Shown piece after piece: positions 14,458-22,274 of a stretch of DNA of 38,010 nucleotides. Origin of the DNA: Chloroflexota bacterium (lineage in GTDB: Bacteria; Chloroflexota; Dehalococcoidia; UBA2985); contig JACQTZ010000001.1 of the NCBI GenBank assembly GCA_016210515.1, forward strand, positions 1-38,010, in the 5' to 3' direction. Both the position numbers and the translations under genes were made by a program. The notes under the pieces were generated by a model. That model did no database searches. It had not been told where the DNA came from and was given only the letters and a program-made list of their open reading frames with translations. Within the stretch, counting starts at the first letter, position 1. Each line of letters begins with the position of its first letter.

Positions 14458-15744
14458 ATGAAGATGTCGACATGGCGGCGGAAATGGGTCTTCCTCCTTT
14501 CGTTCCTGTTCCTGCTGGCGGTACAGCCAACCTACGCCCAAGTGCCTCCCCCTTCCGTAGAGCTCGTCGGATCGTTTTGCACCATGGCCCAGTGGAAGAG
14601 CGGCCGCATCCTGAGCACCTATGACATCATCGAGGACACCTATGGAGTGTCCTTAACTGCTGCTCAGGGGTTGAACCTTTCCGGATTGCAGGCACCCAAC
14701 ATCGCTACCTGGCGTGCTCGAATTCGCGCACTGATTGACAAGGTCTGCTCCGCTTCAGACGTTCAGGCCGCCCAGAAGGCGATGGAGGAGCTGGGGGCGG
14801 CTCAGGCCGAGATAATGAAAGAGACCCAGACTGCTATGGAGGGAGTGAAGAAGGTCATAGATGGGGGCAAGGCGGCTCTGGACCTGCGTGTCCAGGAGCA
14901 GATGAAGCCCTTCGTAGAGGAAGCGCGAACACGGAACGAGCAAGAGACCAACGCCCTGCGGGAGCGGCTGCTGAAGGAGGGAGAAACTCCCAATACCCTG
15001 ACCGCCGAAGAACAGCAACAGCTAAAGAGCTTCGTCGACCAGAAGAAACTGGAAACTGACGCGCTACTCAAGGCGAAGGGACAGGAGATTGGAGGGCCGC
15101 AAATGGACCGCCTGAAGGCCGTGGGCAAACCCTTCGCGGCTTTGAAGAACAAGCTAGACGTTCACAAGAGCGCTAGCGAGGCAGAGTGGCCTGGTATACG
15201 GGCACTGTTCGTGGCTAAGCAAAAAGATGTCATCCTGAAGGATATTGATAGCAAAATAGCTGAAATGAAGGCGCGGCTGGAACAACAGGCGCAGGGGCTG
15301 ACCCAGGAACAACAGAACCAGCAGGGCATCAGCAATCTCCTGGCCAGCATCAGTGGTGCCCGTGCGACGCTGGAGCTGTCCCTGGTGACTGCCCTGGAGG
15401 CGCGCAACCAGCAGGGTATTCGCCAGGCCGTTGACACCTTTTGGGGGAGCTGGGCCATGGCGCTCTGCACCTCTGCAGCGGGAGGTCTTCAGACAGCCCG
15501 CGAGCAGGCCGTGAAGGCCCAGGGCCAACTGAGCGCTATCAGTGAGCAGACTGCGAAGCTTCAAGAAGCGGCTACAGCGTTGTCGACCTTAATACAGAAG
15601 ATTGACCAGGCGCAGCAAAAATGTAGCACTACAGGAACCACTGCTAGCCCAGGCACTTCCAAGGAGCTCGGCGAGACATTGAAGAGCGTACAGCAAGCTG
15701 CTGTTGAGGCGAAGAAAGCGGTAGAAGCCCTGAAAGCACCGTGA
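14458..15744 (+). CDS. Secreted coiled-coil protein of unknown function
   Basis: The 428-residue protein starts with a clear signal peptide: basic MKMSTWRRK, a Leu/Phe-rich core and a TYA-QV cleavage site near residue 28. The mature part from about residue 100 is almost wholly charged helix with many Gln, Glu, Lys and Ala (EEQQQLKSFVDQKKLETD, EQQAQGLTQEQQNQQG), which predicts long coiled coils. Three Cys residues outside the signal (in SFCTMAQW, DKVCSASD and ALCTSAAGG) and one near the end could form disulfides outside the membrane. No enzyme motif was found. Its stop overlaps the GTGA start of a small lipoprotein gene, which points to a translationally coupled pair working at the cell surface. 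The Shine-Dalgarno GAGGTGAG supports the start. Confidence 0.75.
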   Translation: MKMSTWRRKWVFLLSFLFLLAVQPTYAQVPPPSVELVGSFCTMAQWKSGRILSTYDIIEDTYGVSLTAAQGLNLSGLQAPNIATWRARIRALIDKVCSASDVQAAQKAMEELGAAQAEIMKETQTAMEGVKKVIDGGKAALDLRVQEQMKPFVEEARTRNEQETNALRERLLKEGETPNTLTAEEQQQLKSFVDQKKLETDALLKAKGQEIGGPQMDRLKAVGKPFAALKNKLDVHKSASEAEWPGIRALFVAKQKDVILKDIDSKIAEMKARLEQQAQGLTQEQQNQQGISNLLASISGARATLELSLVTALEARNQQGIRQAVDTFWGSWAMALCTSAAGGLQTAREQAVKAQGQLSAISEQTAKLQEAATALSTLIQKIDQAQQKCSTTGTTASPGTSKELGETLKSVQQAAVEAKKAVEALKAP

Positions 15745-16049
15745 GAGAAATGATGCGCACTCTTCTCATAGTCGGCGTGCTCCTGGCGGCTCTGTTGTTG
15801 CCGGCGTGTGGAAAGACCACCGAGCGCCTTTTACCCACCTCCACAATAGAGCCTACACAAGTCCTGACGCCTACTCCAGACGCGGCCGCGGTCGTACTCC
15901 ATCAGCTAGCCGCCCCGGAACTCGACCTCTCCGCAGCGCTGGCGGCGGTGGTAGGAGATGTAACGAACCTGGACAGTGTGCTGGCGGACCTGGAGAGCCT
16001 GGAGAGGCTGGCCCTTCAAGAAGACGTGCCTACGGTTCCGGATTTCTAG
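15741..16049 (+). CDS. Small putative lipoprotein
   Basis: The 102-residue protein begins with a signal of the lipoprotein type; L-P-A-C at residues 20-23 is a good lipobox, so Cys23 would carry the lipid and the mature 80 residues lie outside the membrane. The mature part opens with a Thr/Pro-rich tether (TERLLPTSTIEPTQVLTPTP) and ends in an acidic helix (LAAVVGDVTNLDSVLADLESLERL). The start is GTG at 15741 overlapping the previous stop (GTGA); ATG at 15750 or 15753 are alternatives and leave the signal intact. It pairs with the secreted coiled-coil protein. No family recognised. Confidence 0.65.
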   Translation: MREMMRTLLIVGVLLAALLLPACGKTTERLLPTSTIEPTQVLTPTPDAAAVVLHQLAAPELDLSAALAAVVGDVTNLDSVLADLESLERLALQEDVPTVPDF

Positions 16050-16225
16050 CTATACCTGTGCGGCTTTCCCGTCCCTGGCCCGAATGCCCAGCGTCGGCAA
16101 GGATCAGCGCGGTGACATCGTCCCAGCGGATGGCACGCCATGCAGCTTTGGGGCCTCAAGCGTTCCACACCTGTAGCCGTAGAAATATGCTCTGGCTAGT
16201 GCAACATCGGCTAAATGTGGGTGCA

Positions 16226-16254
16226 GAGCCTGTCCTGAGTCTGTCGAAGGAGCA
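16226..16254. repeat. Interspersed repeat CTGAGTCTGTCGAAGG
   Basis: AGAGCCTGTCCTGAGTCTG followed by TCGAAGGAGC belongs to the CTGAG-CTGTCGAAGG family also seen at 1583, 13393, 20240 and 20382. It is the only recognisable content of the gap 16050-16313 besides a TTGACA at 16264-16269 without a good -10 partner. Confidence 0.55.
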
Positions 16255-16313
16255 CACCCTGCCTTGACATCCCGGCTCAATAAATGGGACTATGGGGCCG
16301 TTCTTGAGAAGCA

Positions 16314-17108
16314 ATGAGCCTGACGCAGTTGAAAACCCTCCTCTATCGTAGTGAGCATGGAGTGGCATGGCTCACCCTGAACCGGCCTGTGGCCCAGAAC
16401 AGGGTCAACCTCCAGATGGCAACCGAGCTCCGTGATGTGTGCCAGCAGGTGCAGCAGGACAATGACGTTCGGGTGGTGGTGCTAACGGGAGCAGGAGAGA
16501 GCTTTTGCGTAGGGGATGAGGATATGCCGGCTGCCATCGATGGTGGAGATTCCGCGCAGAAGTTGACCTCCCACCTGGAATCGCGACGCACCGCAGGCTT
16601 CCTGGGCGAGATAGAGAAACCCGTGGTGGTCGCAATGAACGGCGATGCCCTGGGCCACGGCCTGGAGATGGCCCTGGCCTGCGACATCAGGCTCGCCGTT
16701 GACAACGCCCGAATGGGACTGCCCCAGATAGTCCAGGGTGGAATGCCATGGGACGGTGGCACTCAACGCCTCCCCCGCATCGTTGGTCGAGCATGGGCTG
16801 CAGACCTGCTCCTCACCGGAAAGATCATAGATGCGGCCGAAGCCCTGAGAATCGGCCTGGTGCACCAGGTGGTGCCATCGGGCCAGCTAATGGTACGGGC
16901 TGAGCAACTGGCAGACACCATCGCTGCCCTGGGCCCCGTAGCGGCTCGCTACGCCAAAGAAGCGGTGTTCAAAGGCATGGACATGACCTTGGGCCAGGGA
17001 ATGCGCCTTGAAATGGACCTGAACCTCATTCTTCAGACCACGGAGGATAGGGCAGAAGGGATAGCCTCCTTCCTGGAGCGAAGGCGGCCCATCTACAAAG
17101 GGGAGTGA
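16314..17108 (+). CDS. Enoyl-CoA hydratase/isomerase-family protein with altered catalytic site
   Basis: The 264-residue protein is a full-length crotonase: N-terminal beta sheet with WLTLNRP, an oxyanion-hole segment around AMNGDALGHGLEMALACD, and the C-terminal helices for trimer contact. Of the two Glu residues needed for water addition in enoyl-CoA hydratase, the first is present (E118 in HGLEMAL) but the second is Gln (Q138 in LPQIVQGG, normally PE). That favours an isomerase, thioesterase, decarboxylase or other crotonase reaction rather than simple hydration. It lies in a same-strand run with a second crotonase and an acyl-CoA ligase, so the substrate is presumably an acyl-CoA. The start ATG 16314 has GAGAAG before it. 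Confidence 0.85.
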   Translation: MSLTQLKTLLYRSEHGVAWLTLNRPVAQNRVNLQMATELRDVCQQVQQDNDVRVVVLTGAGESFCVGDEDMPAAIDGGDSAQKLTSHLESRRTAGFLGEIEKPVVVAMNGDALGHGLEMALACDIRLAVDNARMGLPQIVQGGMPWDGGTQRLPRIVGRAWAADLLLTGKIIDAAEALRIGLVHQVVPSGQLMVRAEQLADTIAALGPVAARYAKEAVFKGMDMTLGQGMRLEMDLNLILQTTEDRAEGIASFLERRRPIYKGE

Positions 17109-17150
17109 GGTGAAACCTCAGCCGTTATCTATGGCTAACGGAGGACTACG

Positions 17151-17861
17151 ATGGCGACCATGAACTACTGCCCCCGATGTGGGACAGCAACCCGGCAAGG
17201 TGCCGTTTTTTGCGCTTCCTGTGGACATCGGCTTGAGGGGTCTACAACCCTGAGAAGCGGGTCTTCCCCAATGGATGGGGGGCAAGCAGTTGGGACTGAG
17301 CTCAGATACATGATCCCTCTTGGTCGTGTCCTTTTCATGAGCGTTATCTCTTTCGGCCTCTATGTCTTCTACTGGCTGTATCTCACGTGGAAGCAGTATC
17401 GCGACTACACAGGGGAGGAGGCTTTTCCTGTCTGGCACGCGATGACTCAGATGGTCCCCATATACTCATACTTCCGAGTTCACGCGCATATGCGGGTCTT
17501 CGCCGAATTGATGAGAGGGGAGAATCTGGAAACTACCATCTCTCCAGGATGGGCCGTCGTTGCTGTAGTTGTTAGCAGTGGTATTAGCTGGTTATCACTG
17601 GGAGGGTATTATCCAGGCGAGACAACCCAGAGTACTGCAATTGTAGTGGTGGTCATGGATACCGTTTCTGTTGGCATAATCGCTTGGCTGCTGCTGCACG
17701 TTCAGACAAATCTAAATAGCTACTGGCACCACCGCTCCGGGGGCAAATTACTCAGTGCAAAAGTAGGGACAGGAGAGGTCATTCCCGCCGTCATCGGGGG
17801 CTTACTCTGGCTGGACACCCTTGCCAGCGTGTTTAGCGCAGCCTATAGAGGTGGCCTGTGA
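17151..17861 (+). CDS. Zinc-ribbon protein with DUF4234-like membrane domain
   Basis: The 236-residue protein begins with a short zinc ribbon: C-P-R-C at residues 7-10 and C-A-S-C at 22-25 (YCPRCGTATRQGAVFCASCG). A linker to about residue 50 leads to a membrane domain with four helices; the segment SFGLYVFYWLYLTWKQYRDYTG is characteristic of DUF4234. Function of the family is unknown. The Shine-Dalgarno GGAGGACTACG lies before ATG 17151. Its stop overlaps the GTG start of the next crotonase (GTGA), so the two are translationally coupled although their functions look unrelated. Confidence 0.82.
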   Translation: MATMNYCPRCGTATRQGAVFCASCGHRLEGSTTLRSGSSPMDGGQAVGTELRYMIPLGRVLFMSVISFGLYVFYWLYLTWKQYRDYTGEEAFPVWHAMTQMVPIYSYFRVHAHMRVFAELMRGENLETTISPGWAVVAVVVSSGISWLSLGGYYPGETTQSTAIVVVVMDTVSVGIIAWLLLHVQTNLNSYWHHRSGGKLLSAKVGTGEVIPAVIGGLLWLDTLASVFSAAYRGGL

Positions 17862-18586
17862 CCTCCCCGTTTGAGACCATCATCTACGCCAAGGAAGGCG
17901 CAATAGCTCAGATAGCGCTGAACCGTCCCAGGGTGATGAACGCCCACAACATCCAGATGCGAGACGAGATGTACCAGGCTCTGGAGGCGGTACGGGACGA
18001 CCCCGATGTCCGCTGCCTGGTGCTGCGCGGAGAGGGCGAGAGGGCCTTCTGCACCGGCGCCGACCTGACGGAGTTTGGGACCGCTCCCTCCAGGGTCATC
18101 GCGCGACAGGTGAGGTGGGAGCGCGACCTGTGGGGCCTTTTCCTTTCCATAGACAAACCAGTTATTGCAGCACTGCATGGTTATGTGGTAGGCTCTGGGG
18201 GGGAAATGGCCCTCCTGTGCGACCTGAGAGTTGCCGCGGAGGACGCCATCTTTGGAATGCCGGAAGCGACTCTGGGGATGATACCCGCCGCGGGGGGAAC
18301 GCAAACCCTCCCCCGTACGCTGGGTGTACCCAGGGCTCTGGATATGCTCTTGAGCAATGGGCGATTGGATGCCGCCAGGGCGCTGGAGATTGGCCTGGTG
18401 CACAGGGTGGTATCCAAGGAAGCGTTGCTCAGGGAGTCATTTGCTCTGGCCAGGCAGCTGGCGGACAGTCCGTCGCATCTGCTGAAAGCCGTAAAGGAGG
18501 CGATGCGTAGAGGCTTGGACATGCCAATGGGGCAGGCCTTGGGGCTAGAGCTACATCTGGCGGCGATAGCCATGTCAAGGAGGTAA
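17858..18586 (+). CDS. Enoyl-CoA hydratase/isomerase-family protein
   Basis: The 242-residue crotonase has both catalytic Glu residues: E116 in GSGGEMALLCD and E136 in MPEATLGMIPAAGGTQTLPR, so a hydratase reaction on an acyl-CoA is plausible. The oxyanion hole region AFCTGADL and the ALHGYVVGSGGE loop are standard. It starts with GTG at 17858 inside the end of the DUF4234 gene. Downstream, an acyl-CoA ligase gene follows after 53 nt, suggesting a small catabolic unit: activation of a carboxylic acid by the ligase and hydration of its unsaturated CoA ester by one or both crotonases. The C-terminus is slightly shorter than usual. Confidence 0.9.
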   Translation: MTSPFETIIYAKEGAIAQIALNRPRVMNAHNIQMRDEMYQALEAVRDDPDVRCLVLRGEGERAFCTGADLTEFGTAPSRVIARQVRWERDLWGLFLSIDKPVIAALHGYVVGSGGEMALLCDLRVAAEDAIFGMPEATLGMIPAAGGTQTLPRTLGVPRALDMLLSNGRLDAARALEIGLVHRVVSKEALLRESFALARQLADSPSHLLKAVKEAMRRGLDMPMGQALGLELHLAAIAMSRR

Positions 18587-18639
18587 CATCACATGGAATC
18601 ATGGTGGCCAGTGGAAACTACTATTATTGGAGGTAAAGC

Positions 18640-20208
18640 ATGAATACAACCGAACTACTGAGCATAACCGCAGCAATTGTGCCAGACCGGCACGCCATCA
18701 TCTTCGATAACAAGCGGATCAGCTTTGGGCAGCTCGCAGAGCGGGTGAACCGCCTGTCCAACGCCCTGGCTAACCTGGGGGTGAAGGCCGGAGACCGCGT
18801 CGCGGTCATGCAGGTCAACTGCAACGAGCACATCGAGAGCTACTTTGCCACCGCCAAGCTGGACGCCATCTTCGTGCCCGTTAACTTCCGTGCCAGGTCG
18901 GAGGAGCTTGAGTTCATGCTCAACGACTCGGGCGTCAAAACCATTATCCTGGGCCAGAGGTACCAGGACATGCTCCGCTCCATCAAACCCAAGCTGACCA
19001 CCCTGGAGCACCAGATTACCCTGGAAGCCCCTGGAGAAGGGTTCCTCCTCTACGACGACCTCCTGGCAAAGGCCTCCTCCAGAGAGCGTACCCCCAAGGC
19101 GGGTGACGAGGACGTCACCATTATCATGTTCACCGCAGGCACCACGGGCACTCCCAAGGGGGTCATGCTGAGCCACAACAGCTTCACATCCTATATTCTG
19201 GCCAACGTGGAGCCTGTGGACATGGAGCTGGCGGAGAAGAACATCCTCACCGTGCCACTCCACCACATCGCTGGAATGCAAGCGGTCATGGCCGCCATCT
19301 ACGGTGGCCGCACCCTGGTCTTGCAGCGCCAGTTCGACGAAGAGGGATGGATGAAGCTGGTCCAGGAAGAGAAGGTCAACCGCGCCATGATGGTGCCCAC
19401 CATGCTGAAGCGCCTCATGGACCAGCCGACCTTCAAGAAGTACGACCTGTCCAGCCTGAAGGTCATCACCTACGGCGCGGCTCCCATGCCCCTGGAGGTC
19501 ATCAAGAAGGCCATCGTGGAGTTTCCCAATACTCGCTTCATCAACGCCTTCGGCCAGACGGAGACCGCCTCCACCATCACCATGCTTCCTCCCGAGGACC
19601 ATAATATTCACGTGGGCGACCGGGACTACGACAAGAAGATGAAGCGCCTGGCCTCCATCGGCAAACCCTTGCCGGACGTGGAAGTCCACATAGTGGACGA
19701 GGATGGAAAGGAGGTTCCCGTGGGGGTGAACGGGGAGATAGTGGCACGAGGCGACCGCCTGATGAAGGGGTACTGGAACCGGGAGGAGGCCACCAGGGAA
19801 ACCCTCAGGGGTGGCTGGCTGTACACAGGCGACCTGGGCTACTGGGATGAAGACGGGTACATCTTCCTCTCGGGCCGGGCCAAGGACTTCCTGAAGCGTG
19901 GCGGCGAGATGATCGCTCCCGAAGAGGTGGAGCAGATTATCATGTCCCATCCCGCCGTGGATGAGGCCGCTATCATCGGTATCCCCGACGTTGAGTGGGG
20001 AGAGCGTGTCCGAGCCATCGTGGTGAAGAAGCCCGGCGCCAAGCTCACCGCGGAGGAGGTCATCGAGCACTGCCGTCCGCGCATGGCAGGCTTCAAGCGA
20101 CCCGAGGACGTGGTCTTCATTGACGAGCTTCCCAGGAACCCCATGGGCAAGGTGCTCAAGCGGGTGCTCAGGGAGGAGTACACCAAGCCCATCGGGGCTT
20201 ACTCCTAA
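18640..20208 (+). CDS. Acyl-CoA ligase (AMP-dependent synthetase, ANL superfamily)
   Basis: This 522-residue enzyme activates a carboxylic acid with ATP and CoA. Motifs are complete: the phosphate loop TAGTTGTPKG (165-174), NAFGQTETAST, YTGDLGYWDEDGYIFLSGRAKDF split over the A5-A8 region, and the C-terminal acyl-adenylate lysine in NPMGKVLKR (about K504). Substrate cannot be told from sequence; medium or long fatty acids or cyclic/aromatic acids are possible. A strong Shine-Dalgarno GGAGG lies before ATG 18640. Together with the two crotonases upstream, the FAH-family hydrolase downstream and the CaiB-like gene at the window end it points to CoA-ester catabolism. Confidence 0.92.
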   Translation: MNTTELLSITAAIVPDRHAIIFDNKRISFGQLAERVNRLSNALANLGVKAGDRVAVMQVNCNEHIESYFATAKLDAIFVPVNFRARSEELEFMLNDSGVKTIILGQRYQDMLRSIKPKLTTLEHQITLEAPGEGFLLYDDLLAKASSRERTPKAGDEDVTIIMFTAGTTGTPKGVMLSHNSFTSYILANVEPVDMELAEKNILTVPLHHIAGMQAVMAAIYGGRTLVLQRQFDEEGWMKLVQEEKVNRAMMVPTMLKRLMDQPTFKKYDLSSLKVITYGAAPMPLEVIKKAIVEFPNTRFINAFGQTETASTITMLPPEDHNIHVGDRDYDKKMKRLASIGKPLPDVEVHIVDEDGKEVPVGVNGEIVARGDRLMKGYWNREEATRETLRGGWLYTGDLGYWDEDGYIFLSGRAKDFLKRGGEMIAPEEVEQIIMSHPAVDEAAIIGIPDVEWGERVRAIVVKKPGAKLTAEEVIEHCRPRMAGFKRPEDVVFIDELPRNPMGKVLKRVLREEYTKPIGAYS

Positions 20209-20239
20209 GCTCCCCCGTCGAAAGGAAAGAGCAATCAGT

Positions 20240-20276
20240 GCCGCCCACCCGGAACTTGTCGAAGGGTGGGCGGCCT
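20240..20276. repeat. REP-like hairpin, CCGCCCACC...GGTGGGCGG
   Basis: CCGCCCACCC (20241-20250) and GGGTGGGCGG (20265-20274) form a perfect 10-bp hairpin around GGAACTTGTCGAA. It stands 30 bp after the ligase stop and may terminate or stabilise its message; no T-tract except GTTTT after it. Confidence 0.6.
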
Positions 20277-20305
20277 GTTTTCAGTCATCTTGGCCCCTTG
20301 CTACT

Positions 20306-20444
20306 CTAGTACTTCCTTTCGTAAATTCGCGTAACTATCCGCGCTTCAAGTCCCGCTCACCCCTACAATGCTCCGCTCCATGTGGTTCGACAGGCTCACC
20401 ATGAGCGGAGCATTGTAACGCCGATTTACGACACTAGGTACTAG
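20306..20444. mobile_element. Miniature inverted-repeat element, family A, copy 2
   Basis: The 139-bp element starts CTAGTAC (20306-20312) and ends GTACTAG (20438-20444). Exactly 13 bp in from each end is TCGTAAAT (20319-20326) and its complement ATTTACGA (20424-20431), followed inward by CGCGT-like bases, giving terminal repeats of about 25 bp. Inside is a nested hairpin with ACAATGCTCCGCTC and GAGCGGAGCATTGT (about 20365-20417). TTGCTAC occurs just outside on both sides (20298-20304 and 20447-20453), possibly a target duplication. Copy 1 is at 1529-1673. The rest of the gap 20209-20516 shows only the hairpin at 20240. Confidence 0.7.
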
Positions 20445-20516
20445 CGTTGCTACCCTCACGTCATTCTGAGAGGCAGCCCAGTTGTCATTAGTGGTCTCTG
20501 GTACAATGTGACTGCC

Positions 20517-20666
20517 ATGAACGAACAGCAAGACAAGACAAAAGGAGAGCGGCGAGAGGATGTCCGCCGGAAGCAGCGCTACAGTCCCAAACTGCACGGC
20601 AAGCGCCTGGCTGAGCTGGTACGCAACGCCCTGCGCAAACGTCTGGGAAGAAAGGATGGGGGGTGA
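20517..20666 (+). CDS. Very small basic hypothetical protein
   Basis: A 49-codon frame encodes a highly basic, Arg/Lys/Gln-rich peptide (ERREDVRRKQRYSPKLHGKR, then LAELVRNALRKRLGRK). The pattern looks like a nucleic-acid- or ribosome-binding peptide. TACAAT at 20502-20507 would place a transcript start near 20514, only about 3 nt before ATG, a leaderless arrangement like that of tsaD, but its -35 is poor. No Shine-Dalgarno. It lies in a repeat-rich gap and may be non-coding. Confidence 0.35.
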   Translation: MNEQQDKTKGERREDVRRKQRYSPKLHGKRLAELVRNALRKRLGRKDGG

Positions 20667-20746
20667 TATCACTAAAACACTCGCAGTTGTGGGCAAGTCC
20701 AGGCTGAGCGGATTTGCCGTTTACGGTGAGAGCTTGTGAGGAAATT

Positions 20747-20783
20747 GTCATTGCGAGCGAGTCCTCGAGCGTGGCAATCTGGG
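20747..20783. repeat. Interspersed repeat, GTCATTGCGAGCG...GTGGCAATCTGG family, copy 3
   Basis: GTCATTGCGAGCGAGTCC followed by GAGCGTGGCAATCTGG; nearly identical to the copy at 6130-6166. Confidence 0.7.
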
Positions 20784-20857
20784 GTGGGGTCCCCCTCATG
20801 CCGAATCCGCGATTTCTTCACGAGCTCTGAGCCTCTCGAAAGTAAGGAGGTGATAAC

Positions 20858-21643
20858 ATGCGTTGGTGCAGGTTCCGTGTTGGTGAGAAGGTTTCCTACG
20901 GCCTGGTAGAAGGCGACGAGGTGGTGCAGGTAGCGGGTAGCCCCTTCGGCAGGCATCGCCGCACCGCCACGCGGCTGCCTCTCAGCAGCGTGAAGCTGCT
21001 GGTGCCCTGCGTGCCGCCCACCTTCTACGCCGCTGGGGTCAACTACATGGACCATGTCACGGGGATGGCGGCGCTTCGAGGGCAGACAGCGAATCCGCCG
21101 CCAAAGCCCGATATAGGCTACCGGGCCAATAACGCTCTCATCGGCCACGGCGATCCCATTGTCATACCCAGGGACGCCACCCAGGAGGTCCAGTACGAAG
21201 GTGAGCTGGTGGTGGTTATTGGCAAGCAGGCAAGATACCTTCGCGAAGACCAGGTATGGGGTCATATCCTGGGGTACACCATCGGCAACGATGTCAGCGA
21301 GCGGACGTGGCAGCGCAGCGACCGTACATTCTGGCGGGCCAAGAACACCGACACGTTCAAGCCCATGGGACCGTGGATAGAGACCGATGTAGACCAGGCC
21401 CGGATGCGCACCACCGTGCGGCTCAACAGCCGGGTGGTGGCGGACTTCGCTACTAACAACATGATTTTCGGCATTGCCACCTACCTGAGCGTAATGACCA
21501 GATACATCACGCTCTACCCCGGAGACGTGGTGTGGATGGGCACCGACGGCATTCCTCAGAATGTGAAGCCGGGCGATGTAGTGGAGGTGGAGATCAGCGG
21601 CATCGGCACTCTGCGAAACCCGGTGGTGGCTGAAGGGGTGTAG
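20858..21643 (+). CDS. Fumarylacetoacetate hydrolase-family protein
   Basis: The 261-residue protein has the FAH catalytic domain, which cleaves or decarboxylates beta-diketo or related acids using a divalent metal. The metal ligands are visible as E114 and E116 (YEGELVVVIG) and D145 (GNDVSER). The lid region AKNTDTFKPMGPW and closing DVVWMGTDGIPQNVKPGD motif are standard. Family members are broad (acylpyruvase, oxaloacetate decarboxylase, aromatic meta-cleavage hydratase), so substrate is open. A perfect Shine-Dalgarno, AAGGAGGTGA, precedes ATG 20858. It lies downstream of the acyl-CoA ligase but separated by 650 bp of repeats, so it may be its own unit. Confidence 0.9.
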   Translation: MRWCRFRVGEKVSYGLVEGDEVVQVAGSPFGRHRRTATRLPLSSVKLLVPCVPPTFYAAGVNYMDHVTGMAALRGQTANPPPKPDIGYRANNALIGHGDPIVIPRDATQEVQYEGELVVVIGKQARYLREDQVWGHILGYTIGNDVSERTWQRSDRTFWRAKNTDTFKPMGPWIETDVDQARMRTTVRLNSRVVADFATNNMIFGIATYLSVMTRYITLYPGDVVWMGTDGIPQNVKPGDVVEVEISGIGTLRNPVVAEGV

Positions 21644-22274
21644 AAGCTGCTCCGAAGGTGCAGCCAGAACTGCTGCTCGCTATGGACAGCATGCTCGCCT
21701 GGTTCGCTGTGCCGCCGCGCATGGAGCCTCCCTTTGCCGAATCACTCGTCGCCCATATTCTATTCTCGCGAGGCGGGGCGACGGCTACTTTTCAACAGTC
21801 AAGCGGAGCAAGACCGACGTGGATAACATTGCTGTTTCCTGGGCCGTCTTAGCAGCTTTGGGAGCCGGTCTACTGCATGAGCGTGCTCCCTATGGGGGTT
21901 GTACACTGTGATATAATGCTGTTCAGCAATTCTATAGCTGTTGTCCCTGACTCACCACGGGATATGGCCTTGGAGAATCGCCGGGGTTGCAGGCCATGGT
22001 ATGCATCCTGGGGGATACAGGCACCGAAAAAACGTATACTAAAGCACGTAGATACGAGGCGTCCTGGATTGCAAACTGTCCAGACAATAGATATGATGAC
22101 GCACAACATGTGCTACGGGCATGTTAGCTTGGTTTGTTCGATGAGAAGCTGAGAGAACGTTCCGATGACGAATGAAAGTCCAATATGCTATTCTTTTCGG
22201 CGCATCGACGTATGTCAGAAGATGTCACCCAACCGCCTAAGGGTAGGCTGCATCACGGGTAAGGAGGGTTCCCC
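21644..22274 (+). other. Gene-free stretch; possible long leader of the giant surface-protein gene
   Basis: No convincing gene is present in these 631 bp; short open frames lack ribosome sites and protein-like composition. An extended -10 (TG-A-TATAAT, 21909-21917) without a clear -35 could start a leader of about 350 nt. Near its end GCCTA/TAGGC (22235-22248) forms a small stem and AAGGAGG (22260-22266) is the ribosome site of the next gene. The stretch is more AT-rich than surrounding genes. No known riboswitch could be assigned. Confidence 0.4.

Noticed and set aside
21658..22152. Short open frames (64 and 91 codons) in the gap before the giant gene
   Set aside because: No ribosome-binding site and no protein-like composition.
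22200..22274. Cyclic-di-GMP (GEMM) riboswitch before the giant gene
   Set aside because: A CCTAAGGGTAG stretch is reminiscent, but the conserved CGCAAAGC segment and paired stems are missing.
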